Positions 15,400 through 24,414 of a stretch of DNA of 64,000 bases are shown here, piece after piece. Every line of letters starts with the position of its first letter. Position 1 is the stretch's first letter. A program made the translations under genes and the position numbers. The stretch comes from Erythrobacter fulvus. Its GTDB lineage: Bacteria; Pseudomonadota; Alphaproteobacteria; Sphingomonadales; Sphingomonadaceae. The notes beneath the pieces are model-generated. The model was not told where the DNA came from, made no database searches, and was given only the letters and a program-made list of their open reading frames with translations. The stretch spans positions 62,001 to 126,000 of the forward strand of contig NZ_JAQQXQ010000004.1 in the NCBI RefSeq assembly GCF_028595285.1, written 5' to 3'.

Positions 15400-16449
15400 T
15401 CAGTTCCAGCCGGCCCGGTCGAAGATCCTCACCGCTTCGGCCTGGCCCTTGCCGATCTCGGCAGCGTTGAGCGTATCGGCCTTGAACGTGCCGAGCTGTT
15501 CCACCGCCGAATTGGCCGTCAGCCCCACGGCCGCCGGATATTCGTTGTTGCCATCGGCGAAGTAGCGCTGGGCGCTGGTCGAGGTGAGATATTCGAGGAA
15601 CTTCACCGCATTCTCGCGGTTGGGCGAGGTCTTCACCACCCCCGCGCCAGAGATATTGACGTGGGTGCCTGCGGCGTCTTGATCGGGGAAGATCACGCCC
15701 ACCGCGTCGAAGATCTTGCGCTCGCTCGCCCCGCCCGCCGCGTAGCGCGCAAGGTAATAGGTGTTGACCAGCGAGATGCGGCACTGGCCCGCAGCCACCG
15801 CCTCGATCATCGAGGTGTCGTTGCCTTGCGGTGCCTGCTTGAAATTGGCGACCACGCCCTTGGCCCACTTTTCCGCCTCGCCTGCGCCCTTATGGGCGAT
15901 GATGCTGGAAAGCAGCGAGATGTTGTAGATGTTCGAGGAGGAGCGCATGCAGATCTGCCCCTTGAACTTCGGGTCGGCCAGATCGGCATAGTGGCTGAGG
16001 CCTTCGGGCTTTCCGGCGGCCTTGTTGTAGATAATGATTCGCGCCCGGGTGGACAGGCCGAACCACAGCCCGTCGGGATGGCGCAGGTGCGCGGGGATAC
16101 GTTCGTTCAGCACCGGCGAATCGACCGGAGCAAAGACGCCCGCTTCCTCGGCCCGCCACAGCCGCCCGGCATCGACCGTCACGAGAATGTCGGCGGGGCT
16201 GAATTCGCCTTCGGACTGGATCCGCTCGATCAGCGCGTCGGCATCGGCCTCGATCCGGTTCACCTTGATCCCCGTCTGGCGCGTAAAGTCTTCATAAAGC
16301 GCCAGATCGGTGTCGTAATGGCGCGAGGAATAAAGGTTGACCTCACCGGTGATTTCCGGCGCGGCGGCATCATCCGCCGGGTTTTCCGAACAGGCCGACA
16401 GCCCGCCAAGAGCGGCACAGGCGACAAGGCCGAGGATCAGTTTCTTCAT
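15400..16449 (-). CDS. fbpA: Iron(III) ABC transporter substrate-binding lipoprotein
   Basis: 349 residues with a lipoprotein signal ending GLSAC (Cys20). The fold is that of FbpA/FutA ferric-binding proteins: VNLYSSRHYDTD at the start of the mature domain, and the adjacent tyrosines in NTYYLARY that ligate Fe(III) in this family, preceded by GQCRISL. It captures ferric iron in the periplasm. The ATPase gene is upstream on the same strand and the permease diverges beyond it. A Fur-box-like palindrome lies just upstream of its start, consistent with iron repression. The symbol follows the Neisseria/Haemophilus convention. Confidence 0.9.
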   Translation of the reverse strand: MKKLILGLVACAALGGLSACSENPADDAAAPEITGEVNLYSSRHYDTDLALYEDFTRQTGIKVNRIEADADALIERIQSEGEFSPADILVTVDAGRLWRAEEAGVFAPVDSPVLNERIPAHLRHPDGLWFGLSTRARIIIYNKAAGKPEGLSHYADLADPKFKGQICMRSSSNIYNISLLSSIIAHKGAGEAEKWAKGVVANFKQAPQGNDTSMIEAVAAGQCRISLVNTYYLARYAAGGASERKIFDAVGVIFPDQDAAGTHVNISGAGVVKTSPNRENAVKFLEYLTSTSAQRYFADGNNEYPAAVGLTANSAVEQLGTFKADTLNAAEIGKGQAEAVRIFDRAGWN

Positions 16450-16472
16450 GAGAGAGGGCTTTCCGTTACAAG

Positions 16473-16490
16473 TTGCGAATGACTTGCAAT
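16473..16490. promoter_or_regulatory. Fur-box-like palindrome upstream of fbpA
   Basis: TTGCGAATGACTTGCAAT lies 24 bases before the fbpA start. It has TTGC/GCAA inverted ends and a GCGAATGA core like the Fur sites of Caulobacter and sphingomonads. An AT-rich stretch that could hold a promoter is adjacent. The assignment is by resemblance only. Confidence 0.45.
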
Positions 16491-16512
16491 ATTATTTTAC
16501 CCGACGCAACCC

Positions 16513-17532
16513 CTAACGCCGCGCAAACACCCTTACACTTCCGGCCTGCGGCATGGCCCGGTAACGTTGGCCTGCATTGACCGGTTTTTCGGTTTCGGCG
16601 GTGATTTCGGTGCCGTCGGGCGCCACCAGCACAACCCGCACGCCTTTGCCCTGCGCATGGCAATCGCGCACCCGCAGGCCTTGCGGATCGGGCGCAAGGT
16701 CGAGCGCGTCGGCATGCACCAGCAAATCCAGATCTGTCGCATCGGGCAACGGCCCCAATGCGCAATCGACCGGCCACAGCCCGAAAGCCGTGACGAAGCC
16801 GCCTTCGCCGCGCCGCGCCGCAACCACCTGCGCACCGCCGAACATCGCCCCCACGGCTGCGCTGGCAGGGGCATCGTGCAATTCCTGCGGGCTGGCGAAC
16901 TGGACGATCCTTCCGGCCTCCATCACCGCGATCCGGTCGGCAATGTCGAGCGCCTCGGCAGGATCGTGGGTCACCAGCACCGTGGTCGCCCCGCGTTCGC
17001 GCAGGATGATGCGGCAATCGCGCCGCAGCTTGCGCCGCAGCACGATGTCGACGCTGGCGAAGGGTTCGTCCATCAACAGCACCCGCGGCCCCGGCGCCAT
17101 CGCCCGCGCGAGCGCCGCGCGCTGTTGCTGCCCGCCCGACAATTCATGCGGATAGCGGGTGCCCAGCCCCGCCAGCCCGACCTGCGCCAGCCAGCTTTCA
17201 ACCTCGCCGTGGCGCGCCTTCGGCAGGCCGAAGGCGATATTGGCGGCGATCGTCATATGCGGGAACAGCGCGCCGTCCTGGAATACAAGGCCCACGGGCC
17301 GCGCCTCGGGCGGCGGGCTGCTGCCCGCATCGGCCAGCACGTCCCCGCCCAGCAGGATGCTGCCCTGTTGCAGCCGCAGCATCCCTGCGGCAAGGGCAAG
17401 CAGAGTTGACTTCCCGCAACCCGACGCGCCAAGCAGGCACGTGATCTCTCCCGCGGGCGCGGTGAAGCTGACATCCTCCAGCGCCCGGACCTGGCCGTAA
17501 ACATGGGCAATATGACGAAATTCGAGGCTCAA
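16513..17532 (-). CDS. fbpC: Iron(III) ABC transporter ATP-binding protein
   Basis: 339 residues. Walker A GASGCGKS (about 35-42), Q-loop VFQDGALFPHMT, signature LSGGQQQR (about 130), Walker B LLMDEPFASVD and the H-loop VTHD are all present. A C-terminal regulatory domain of about 120 residues follows, as in FbpC/PotA-type ATPases. It hydrolyses ATP to drive ferric iron through the permease. It is followed by fbpA after 63 bases and starts 35 bases from the divergent permease gene, so all three share this short control region or a neighbouring one. Confidence 0.9.
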   Translation of the reverse strand: MSLEFRHIAHVYGQVRALEDVSFTAPAGEITCLLGASGCGKSTLLALAAGMLRLQQGSILLGGDVLADAGSSPPPEARPVGLVFQDGALFPHMTIAANIAFGLPKARHGEVESWLAQVGLAGLGTRYPHELSGGQQQRAALARAMAPGPRVLLMDEPFASVDIVLRRKLRRDCRIILRERGATTVLVTHDPAEALDIADRIAVMEAGRIVQFASPQELHDAPASAAVGAMFGGAQVVAARRGEGGFVTAFGLWPVDCALGPLPDATDLDLLVHADALDLAPDPQGLRVRDCHAQGKGVRVVLVAPDGTEITAETEKPVNAGQRYRAMPQAGSVRVFARR

Positions 17533-17567
17533 ATCCTGATCCTGCCCGTGGCTGTGGGGGTTTGCCG

Positions 17568-19244
17568 GTGAGCCGCATTAGGCAATTTGCCAGCCGGGAA
17601 GCAAGCGCGCCCGCAGCCGCGCGGACAAGCGGGGGCGCGCCGTGGAGCTTTGCCGCGCTCGCCATCGCCGCGCTGGCGGGCTTGCCAATCGCCGCGATCC
17701 TGGTGGAAAGCGCCAGCGGCGGGATCGCGGCGCTGGTTCACCTCGCACGCACGGTGCTGGGGGAATATGTCCTCAATACCGGCCTGTTGATGCTGCTGGC
17801 GGGCGGTTTTGCCGCTGTGGTGGGCACCGGCTGCGCATGGCTGATCGCCGCCACCGACGTTCCCGGTCGCCGGGTGCTGGGCTGGGCGCTGGTGCTGCCG
17901 CTGGCGGTGCCGGCCTATATCGCGGCCTATATCTATGCTGACATGCTCGACTTTGCCGGGCCGGTGCAGAACGCGTTGCGCAGCCTCACCGGCTGGGGCC
18001 CGGATGATTATGCCTTCCCCGAAATCCGTTCGCTGGGCGGGGGCGCCCTGGTGCTGGGGCTGGTGCTGTTTCCCTACGTCTATCTGCTCGCGCGCACGGC
18101 CTTCGCCACGCAGAGCCTGACCCAGTTCCGCGCCGCGCGCAGCCTTGGCGCCGCACCGTCGCGCGCGTTCTGGCAGGTTGCCCTGCCCGCTGCGCGTCCG
18201 GCCATCGCAGGCGGGCTTGCGCTGGTGCTGATGGAGGTACTCGCGGATTTTGGCGTCGCCGAGTATTTCGCGATTCCCACCTTTTCGACCGGTATCTTCC
18301 GCAGCTGGCTGGCAATGGGCGACAAGGCATCCGCGCTCAAGCTCGCGGCGGTGATGCTGGTCTTCGTGGTCGCGCTGGTCGCGTGGGAGGCCGCCACACG
18401 GCAAGGCCGCAGCGACAGCCGCGACGGGCTGGCCCTGCGCGCATCGGAGCCAATGGTGGCACTGTCTCCCATGGGCAAGGCGCTGGCCTTCCTCGCGTGC
18501 CTGGCCCCGGTGCTGTTCGGCTTCCTTATCCCGGCGGGCTATCTCGGCACAATGGCGCTGAGCGACGCCGCGCAGGCCGCGGCGGGCGATCTTGCCACCT
18601 ATGCCGCCGACAGCCTGTGGCTCGGCCTTGCCGCCAGCAGCCTGTGCCTTGTCGCAGCCTTGCTACTTGCCTTTGCCCGCGCACGATCGGCCTCGCGGCT
18701 GACGGCGGGCGCGATCCGGCTCGGCACGCTCGGCTATGCCCTGCCCGGTGCGCTGCTGGCGGTCGGCCTGCTGGCCCCGCTCGGCAGCCTCGACCAGAGC
18801 CTGACGCGGTTTGCCCGCGATTCGCTGGGATGGAGCGGCGGGCTGCTGCTGACGGGCACCTCCGCGATCCTTGTCTATGCGCTGTCGGTGCGGTTCCTGA
18901 CGGTTGCCTACAACAGCGTCGGCGGGGGCCTGTCGCGCATTCCGCCCGCGCTCGATTCGGCAGCGCGATCGCTGGGCGCGGGGCCGGCGCGGGTGCTGGC
19001 GCGGATCTATGCGCCGCTGCTCGCCCCCAGCCTTGCAGGTGCGGCGGCGCTGGTGTTCATCGACACCCTGCGCGAACTGCCCGCAACGCTGATCCTGCGG
19101 CCCTTCAACCTCGAAACCCTCGCCACCCGCACCTATCGCCTCGCCAGCGACGAACGGCTCGTGGAAGCATCGATCCCCGCGCTGATCCTGCTCGCCGCGG
19201 GACTGCTGCCGGTGCTGCTGCTCAACCGGCTCGGCAAGCGTTAG
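17568..19244 (+). CDS. fbpB: Iron(III) ABC transporter permease
   Basis: 558 residues. The GTG at 17568 (MSRIRQFASRE) with GTGGGGG upstream is preferred; a TTG at 17562 would add two residues. There are about 12 membrane segments in two homologous halves, each with the EAA-type cytoplasmic loop (AARSLGAAPSRAFWQVALPAARPAI and SAARSLGAGPARVLARIYAPLL regions), as in fused FbpB/SfuB permeases. It forms the whole translocation pore, partnering the ATPase and binding protein encoded on the opposite strand. It ends about 85 bases before bchI and is not separated from it by a clear terminator. Confidence 0.9.
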   Translation: MSRIRQFASREASAPAAARTSGGAPWSFAALAIAALAGLPIAAILVESASGGIAALVHLARTVLGEYVLNTGLLMLLAGGFAAVVGTGCAWLIAATDVPGRRVLGWALVLPLAVPAYIAAYIYADMLDFAGPVQNALRSLTGWGPDDYAFPEIRSLGGGALVLGLVLFPYVYLLARTAFATQSLTQFRAARSLGAAPSRAFWQVALPAARPAIAGGLALVLMEVLADFGVAEYFAIPTFSTGIFRSWLAMGDKASALKLAAVMLVFVVALVAWEAATRQGRSDSRDGLALRASEPMVALSPMGKALAFLACLAPVLFGFLIPAGYLGTMALSDAAQAAAGDLATYAADSLWLGLAASSLCLVAALLLAFARARSASRLTAGAIRLGTLGYALPGALLAVGLLAPLGSLDQSLTRFARDSLGWSGGLLLTGTSAILVYALSVRFLTVAYNSVGGGLSRIPPALDSAARSLGAGPARVLARIYAPLLAPSLAGAAALVFIDTLRELPATLILRPFNLETLATRTYRLASDERLVEASIPALILLAAGLLPVLLLNRLGKR

Positions 19245-19250
19245 CGCGAG

Positions 19251-19268
19251 TGTAAAGCGCTCTGGACG
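19251..19268. promoter_or_regulatory. Possible weak PpsR/CrtJ operator upstream of bchI
   Basis: TGTAAAGCGCTCTGGACG fits TGT-N12-ACG, one base away from the TGT-N12-ACA consensus of PpsR/CrtJ. It lies 61 bases before the bchI start, in the only gap ahead of the bchIDO run. One mismatch makes it a weak candidate. Confidence 0.35.
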
Positions 19269-19328
19269 GCGCATCTGTCCAACTTGCCGCTTGTCCCGCC
19301 GCGCAGGCGCGTTACAACGTCAGGGAAT

Positions 19329-20330
19329 ATGGCACGCTTCCCATTTTCCGCGATCGTCGGTCAGGACGAAATGAAACAGGCGCTGCTGATCGCGGCGGTA
19401 GATCCTTCGGTTGGCGGGGTGATGGTGTTCGGCGATCGCGGCACGGGCAAGAGCACCGCTGCACGCGCGCTCGCCGGGCTGCTGCCGCCGATCATGGCGG
19501 CGCAAGGCTGCCCCTATGGCGCCTCGAAAGAGGATCAGGCGCGCTATCCCGATATTTGCGGCAGCGGCAAGATGGTGAAGCGCCCCGTGCCCTTCGTCGA
19601 CATGCCGCTGGGCGCGACCGAGGACCGGGTGATCGGCAGCCTCGACCTCGAACGCGCGCTGCGATCGGGCGAAAAGGCGTTCGAGCCGGGCCTGCTGGCC
19701 AAGGCGCACCGCGGGTTCCTCTATATCGACGAGATCAACCTGCTGGAGGATCATCTGGTCGATCTGCTGCTCGATGTCGCCGCATCGGGCGAGAACGTGG
19801 TCGAGCGCGAGGGGCTTTCGGTCCGCCATCCGGCAAAATTCGTGCTGATCGGCAGCGGCAACCCCGAAGAAGGCGAATTGCGCCCGCAGCTGCTCGACCG
19901 CTTCGGCCTGTCGGTGGAAGTGCGCACGCCCAAGGATATCGAGGTGCGGATAGAGATCATGCGCCTCGTCGCCGCGAACGAGGCCGACCCGCAAGCTTTT
20001 GCCGAGCGCTGGGCGGGCGAGGACGAAAAGACCCTGAAGAAGATCGCCCGTGGCAAGGCGCGCCTGCCCAAACTGGAACCGGGCGAGGATGTGCTGCGCG
20101 ATGCTGCCAACCTGTGCCTTGCCGTGGGCGCGGACGGGCTGCGCGGCGAGCTCACCCTGATGCGCGCAGCGCGTGCGCTGGCGGCGCTGGAGGGCGCAAA
20201 GACTGTCACCCGCAAGCATCTGATCGTGATCGCGCCTTCCGCGCTGCGCCATCGCCTGCGCCGCGACGTGCTCGACGAAACCGGCTCGACCGCGCGCATC
20301 ACCCGCGCGATCGACGAATTGTTCGGATGA
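19329..20330 (+). CDS. bchI: Magnesium chelatase ATPase subunit I
   Basis: 333 residues from MARFPFSAIVGQDEMKQALL, with AGGGA upstream. Walker A GDRGTGKST (about 37-45), Walker B LYIDEINLL and sensor-1 GSGNPEEGELRPQLLDRF mark it as an AAA+ MoxR/BchI ATPase of standard length. BchI hexamers with BchD drive insertion of Mg2+ into protoporphyrin IX by BchH, the first committed step of bacteriochlorophyll synthesis. Its TGA overlaps the ATG of bchD. It opens the left edge of the photosynthesis cluster. Confidence 0.97.
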   Translation: MARFPFSAIVGQDEMKQALLIAAVDPSVGGVMVFGDRGTGKSTAARALAGLLPPIMAAQGCPYGASKEDQARYPDICGSGKMVKRPVPFVDMPLGATEDRVIGSLDLERALRSGEKAFEPGLLAKAHRGFLYIDEINLLEDHLVDLLLDVAASGENVVEREGLSVRHPAKFVLIGSGNPEEGELRPQLLDRFGLSVEVRTPKDIEVRIEIMRLVAANEADPQAFAERWAGEDEKTLKKIARGKARLPKLEPGEDVLRDAANLCLAVGADGLRGELTLMRAARALAALEGAKTVTRKHLIVIAPSALRHRLRRDVLDETGSTARITRAIDELFG

Positions 20331-22024
20331 CCGAGGCACCAGCCGCCGACCCGCTGGATGATGCGGTGCGCGCGGCCCGCCTGTTAATTCTTGCACCGAA
20401 GCTGTTCGGCGGGCTGGTGCTGCGCGGCAGCAGCCCCGCGCGCGAAGCGCTGGTGGCCGCACTGGGGCAGGCCATCGCGCTGCGCCGGATGCCCGGCCAT
20501 GTCGATGACGAACGCCTGCTGGGCGGCATCGATCTTGCCGGCAGCCTCGCCGCCGGAAAGCCGGTGCGCCAGAGCGGGTTGATCGAGGAAGCGCAGGGCG
20601 GCGCGCTGATCGCAGGGATGGCCGAACGGATGGACAGCGGCATCGCCGGACGGCTGGCACAGGCCCTCGACGATGGTGCGGCGGCGTTGGTGCTGCTCGA
20701 CGATGCGGTGGAGCCCGACGAAGCCCCGCCCGCCAGCCTGATGGAGCGCCTTGCCTTCGCCTGCGACCTGTCGGCCTCGCGCCGCTGGCAGGGGGTGGAA
20801 CTCGCGCCCGCCGCCGGAAGCCTTGGCCGTGTCGCGCCGCTTGGCGACGATGCCCTGAAAGCTCTCGCCGCGACTGCCGCGATGCTGGGGGTGGAAAGCC
20901 TGCGCGCGCTGATCTTTGCCGGAGAGGCCGCGCGCGGTCTGGCGGCGCTGGAAGGGCGCGATCACGTGATCGAGGCCGATCTTTCGGGCGCGGTGCGGCT
21001 GGTGCTCGCCCCGCGCGCCACCCGCCTGCCGCCGCAGGAAGCGGAGGAACCGGCCCCGGAAGATCAGGAAGAGCCGCCCCCGCCCCCCGATAGCGAACAG
21101 GACAAGAGCGAGGATAGCGAGCAGCAGCAGCCCGAACCCGACCTCTCCGAAATCCTTGTCGAGGCGGCCAAGGCGGCGATCCCCGCCGATCTTCTGGCGC
21201 AGCTCGCACAGGGCAAGGCGCCGCGCCGGTCGTCGAGCAGCGGCACAGGCCAGAAGCGCAAAGCCGCGACCCGCGGCAAGCCCCTGGGTGCACGCCCGGG
21301 CATGCCGCGCGGCGGGGCGAAGCTGGCACTGATCGATAGCTTGCGCGCCGCCGTGCCGTGGCAACAGGTGCGCCGCCGCGAAGCAAACGCTGACGCCGAC
21401 GCGCCGATCCTGATGCGCAAGGAAGACCTGCGCATCCGCCGGTTCGAGGAACGCGCGGCGCGGGTGACGATCTTCGCGGTCGATGCCAGCGGATCAGCCG
21501 CGGCGGCGCGACTGGCCGAGGCCAAGGGCGCTGTCGAGCTGATGCTGGCGCAGGCCTATGTCACCCGCAGCGAAGTCGCGCTGGTGGCATTCCGGGGCGA
21601 GACCGCCGAACTGCTGCTGCCGCCGACCCGCTCGCTCACCCGCGCGCGCCGCAGCCTTGCCGAACTTCCCGGCGGCGGTGGCACGCCGCTGGCCATGGGC
21701 CTCAACACCGCGCGCGAAGTGGCCGAAGCCGTGATCGCGCGCGGGCGCAGTGCGGCGCTGGTGATCCTCACCGACGGGCGCGCCAATATCGCCGCCGATG
21801 GCTCTCCCGGCCGCGCGCAGGCGAAAGAGGATGCCGAAGCCGCTGCCAAAGCGATTTACGCGCGCGGGATCGATTCGCTGGTGGTCGATATCTCGGCACG
21901 CCCCGGCCCGGAAGGCGCGGCGCTCGCCAATGCGATGGGCGGGCGCTTCCTCGCCCTGCCCCGCGCCGATGCACGGATGTTGCAGGCCGCGATCAACGCC
22001 GCGCAACCTGCCATCGCCGCATGA
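20327..22024 (+). CDS. bchD: Magnesium chelatase subunit D
   Basis: 565 residues. The start (MTEAPAADPLDD) overlaps the bchI stop by 4 bases. An N-terminal AAA+-like domain lacking a proper Walker A is followed by an acidic proline-rich hinge (about 235-275, runs of E, P, Q and D). The C-terminal von Willebrand A domain carries the MIDAS motif DASGS (about 386) with later GGGGTPL and LTDGRAN. BchD links BchI to BchH in the chelatase. The bchI-bchD-bchO order with 4-base overlaps is standard in these phototrophs. Confidence 0.96.
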   Translation: MTEAPAADPLDDAVRAARLLILAPKLFGGLVLRGSSPAREALVAALGQAIALRRMPGHVDDERLLGGIDLAGSLAAGKPVRQSGLIEEAQGGALIAGMAERMDSGIAGRLAQALDDGAAALVLLDDAVEPDEAPPASLMERLAFACDLSASRRWQGVELAPAAGSLGRVAPLGDDALKALAATAAMLGVESLRALIFAGEAARGLAALEGRDHVIEADLSGAVRLVLAPRATRLPPQEAEEPAPEDQEEPPPPPDSEQDKSEDSEQQQPEPDLSEILVEAAKAAIPADLLAQLAQGKAPRRSSSSGTGQKRKAATRGKPLGARPGMPRGGAKLALIDSLRAAVPWQQVRRREANADADAPILMRKEDLRIRRFEERAARVTIFAVDASGSAAAARLAEAKGAVELMLAQAYVTRSEVALVAFRGETAELLLPPTRSLTRARRSLAELPGGGGTPLAMGLNTAREVAEAVIARGRSAALVILTDGRANIAADGSPGRAQAKEDAEAAAKAIYARGIDSLVVDISARPGPEGAALANAMGGRFLALPRADARMLQAAINAAQPAIAA

Positions 22025-22893
22025 GCGCGCTCGACTGGAACCGCGAGGGGCTGATCTGGCCTCACCGCGAGGCGAGCGATTTCGTGCAGGTCGGCAAGGC
22101 GCGCTGGCATGTGCAGCGCATGGGTTCCGGCCCGCCCTTGCTGCTGCTCCACGGCACAGGCGCATCGGTCCATTCATGGCGCGGGCTGATGCCGCTGCTG
22201 GCGCAGACCCACACCGTGATCGCCCCCGATCTGCCGCGCCATGCCTTCACCCGCGGGCATGATGCCTATGCCATGAGCCTGCCCGCAATGGCCAGCGAGG
22301 TCGCCGCGCTGATGAAGGCGCTGGACGTCGAACCCGCCGCGATCATCGGGCATTCGGCAGGCGCGGCGGTGGCGCTGCAACTGGCGCTCGATCACGGTTA
22401 CGCGGGGCCGATCGTGGGGCTGAACGCGGCGCTGCGCCCCTTCCCCGGCGCGATGGCGCAAATCTTTCCCGCGGTCGCCAAGACGCTGTTCGCCAACCCG
22501 CTGGTGCCGCGCATCTTCACCGGCAGCATCGACCTTGTCGGGGGCGCGGGGCGGTTCCTGTGGCGTTCGACCCATTCGCGGATCGATGCCGAAGGGCTTG
22601 CCTGTTACCGCACGCTGCTGAAACATCCCGGCCATGCGGGCGGCGCGCTGGCGATGATGGCGAACTGGGATCTGCCCGCCCTGCGCACGCGAATGGGCAA
22701 CGTAGCCAATCCGGTGCTGCTGGTGCACGGCGGCAATGATCCGGCGATCCCGCCCGACTGGGCGCGCGACGCCCACGGCTGGCTGCCCGATGCCCGACTT
22801 GAAGTGCTGCCCGGTCTCGGCCATCTTGCGCACGAGGAAGCGCCCGAACAGGCCGCCGCGCTGATCGCCGCCTTCCTCGCGCAGCAGCGATAG
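22021..22893 (+). CDS. bchO: Alpha/beta-hydrolase BchO
   Basis: 290 residues starting in the bchD stop (ATGA). An alpha/beta-hydrolase fold is clear: LLLLHGTGASVHSW near residue 40, the nucleophile elbow GHSAGAA (about 113-119), and a C-terminal His in GLGHLAHEE. BchO is always found with bchID in purple bacteria and is thought to act at or near Mg-chelation; its exact reaction is not settled. It is the third gene of this tightly coupled set. Confidence 0.93.
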   Translation: MSALDWNREGLIWPHREASDFVQVGKARWHVQRMGSGPPLLLLHGTGASVHSWRGLMPLLAQTHTVIAPDLPRHAFTRGHDAYAMSLPAMASEVAALMKALDVEPAAIIGHSAGAAVALQLALDHGYAGPIVGLNAALRPFPGAMAQIFPAVAKTLFANPLVPRIFTGSIDLVGGAGRFLWRSTHSRIDAEGLACYRTLLKHPGHAGGALAMMANWDLPALRTRMGNVANPVLLVHGGNDPAIPPDWARDAHGWLPDARLEVLPGLGHLAHEEAPEQAAALIAAFLAQQR

Positions 22894-22902
22894 GAGCGCG
22901 CC

Positions 22903-23070
22903 ATGGACAGCGAGAGTTTCGGCTGGATCGAGCTGGTGTTCTTCTACGGCCTCGCGATCGGTTTCGGCGTGTGGCAGTGGGTCTCGATGGACCGCAAGCT
23001 CAAGAAAACCCGCGCCGAACGCGAGGCGAAGGAAGCGGCCGAGCGGGACGGCGATCCGCCTGCCGTCTAG
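22903..23070 (+). CDS. 55-residue single-span membrane protein after bchO
   Basis: Starts MDSESFGWIELVFFYGLAIG with TAGGAG overlapping the bchO stop as ribosome site, 9 bases downstream. One membrane helix (about residues 9-28, ending in aromatic VWQWVSM) is followed by a strongly charged cytoplasmic tail of about 25 Lys, Arg and Glu residues that would form a helix. Codon use matches its neighbours. It looks like a real small gene cotranscribed with bchIDO. I do not recognise it; a membrane anchor or assembly factor is conceivable but not shown. Confidence 0.65.
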   Translation: MDSESFGWIELVFFYGLAIGFGVWQWVSMDRKLKKTRAEREAKEAAERDGDPPAV

Positions 23071-23072
23071 GC

Positions 23073-23453
23073 TTAGATAACCTCGAAACCGACCATGCCG
23101 CTCATCGCGTGGCCATCGCCCGCGGCGGCCTGCCAGCGCACTTCATAAGTGCCCTTGGGCAGGGGTTTGCGCAGCGCCAGCGTCAGCGTCTTGCCGTCGT
23201 CCGACCAGCTGGCGGTGAAATTGCGGATCACCATCTCGCCATGATCGGCCATGCCGGGCATCGCGGTCATCACGATGCTGACAGCGGCGGTCGCCGGATC
23301 GACCGGCTGGCTGAACGTCAGGGTGACGGCCTTGGGAGCCTTGGCCTCGCTGCCCGTTGCGGGGGTGGAGGCCGTCAGCGCGACATGGGCCGAAAGCGCC
23401 GCCGGGGCGAGCGCGGACAGGGCAAGCGCGGCGAAAAAGGCAGGGATTCGCAT
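23073..23453 (-). CDS. copC: Periplasmic copper-resistance protein CopC
   Basis: 126 residues with a signal peptide ending ALSAHVAL; cleavage before His1 of the mature protein (HVAL) leaves the N-terminal histidine that binds Cu(II) in CopC proteins. A beta-sandwich Ig-like domain with LTFSQPVDPA, GKTLTLALRKPLPKGTYEVRWQA and a C-terminal DGHAMSGMVGFEV follows. It binds and carries copper in the periplasm. It is the last of a minus-strand copper set (copA, copB, copC) and converges on the bchO run with 2 bases between stop codons. Confidence 0.9.
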   Translation of the reverse strand: MRIPAFFAALALSALAPAALSAHVALTASTPATGSEAKAPKAVTLTFSQPVDPATAAVSIVMTAMPGMADHGEMVIRNFTASWSDDGKTLTLALRKPLPKGTYEVRWQAAAGDGHAMSGMVGFEVI

Positions 23454-23473
23454 GGGAGGTGTCCTTCGTCTTG

Positions 23474-24412
23474 TCAGAACCAGAAACGGATGCCCGCCAC
23501 AAAGCTGGTGACGGAAGGGTCTTCGCCGCGGGCGCGGGCAAAATCGGCGCTGCGGCCGGTGCGCCATGATTGTTCGATGCCGATATAGGGCGCAAATTCG
23601 CGGATGAATTCATACCGCAGCCGCGCGCCGACTTCGATGCTGTCGAGCCCCGCGCCGATGCCCAGCAGCGGAATGTCCTGCGCCGAAAGGTTGGCCTCGA
23701 TGCGCGGCTGGAGGATCAGGCGCTGGGTGATCCGCTGGTCGATCTCGCCCTCGATCCGCGCGGTCACATCGCCGCGGGTGCTGAGGAACAGCGCAGCATC
23801 CACCTCGAACATGTAGGGCGCAAGCCCCTGCACGCCGATCACGGCATGGGTGGTGTCCGGCCCGCCGATGTCGTGGCGGATACCCGCCTGCACGTCCCAG
23901 AAGGGCATGATCGCTTTCGCATAGAGCGCCTGCACCTCGGCATCATCGGGGTTATCGCCGAACGCGCCCTCCCCCTCGCTCTTGAACCACAACCGTTTGG
24001 TGGGGCCGCCGTAATAGCCCTGGATGTCCCACAGATAGATGTCCGCGCCGTTGCGCAGCTGCGCTTCCATCCGGTCGCCCTGAAACCAGAACACGGGAAA
24101 ATCGCCGTGGGTCTTGCGCAGCTCCTCGCGCGAGGCGGCCATTGCCTCGGCGCCCCAGATCGCATCGGCGGCACGCGGAGGCCCGCTGCCGGCGGCGGCA
24201 GGCGGCGGGGTTTCCATGGTCGGGCCGGGAGAGACGGGCTTTTCCATCGCGCCCATGTCATGGCCGGCGTGGGGATCGGGTTCCTGCGTGCCCATGTCAT
24301 GGCCCGCATGCCGGTCTTGCTGCGGCTCGGGTTCCTGCGCAGGCATTGCATGGTGCTGGTGCTGCGCGAGCGCAGGGGTCGCCAGCGTTGCGGCCAGTGC
24401 GGCGATCAGCAT
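23474..24412 (-). CDS. copB: Outer-membrane copper-resistance protein CopB
   Basis: 312 residues from MLIAALAATL. After the signal peptide (ending PALAQ) comes a His/Met-rich region with repeated HAGHDMG motifs (about 20-60), a likely copper-binding segment. A beta-barrel domain typical of CopB/PcoB follows (MEAQLRNGADIYLWDIQGYYGG near the start, ending GIRFWF with a C-terminal Phe). It acts in the outer membrane to bind or export copper. It starts 2 bases after the copA stop and is 20 bases upstream of copC. Confidence 0.92.
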   Translation of the reverse strand: MLIAALAATLATPALAQHQHHAMPAQEPEPQQDRHAGHDMGTQEPDPHAGHDMGAMEKPVSPGPTMETPPPAAAGSGPPRAADAIWGAEAMAASREELRKTHGDFPVFWFQGDRMEAQLRNGADIYLWDIQGYYGGPTKRLWFKSEGEGAFGDNPDDAEVQALYAKAIMPFWDVQAGIRHDIGGPDTTHAVIGVQGLAPYMFEVDAALFLSTRGDVTARIEGEIDQRITQRLILQPRIEANLSAQDIPLLGIGAGLDSIEVGARLRYEFIREFAPYIGIEQSWRTGRSADFARARGEDPSVTSFVAGIRFWF

Positions 24413-24414
24413 CC

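Noticed and set aside
19320..21386. 688-codon open frame antisense to bchI/bchD
   Set aside because: Shadow; Arg/Pro/Ala-rich with no domain.
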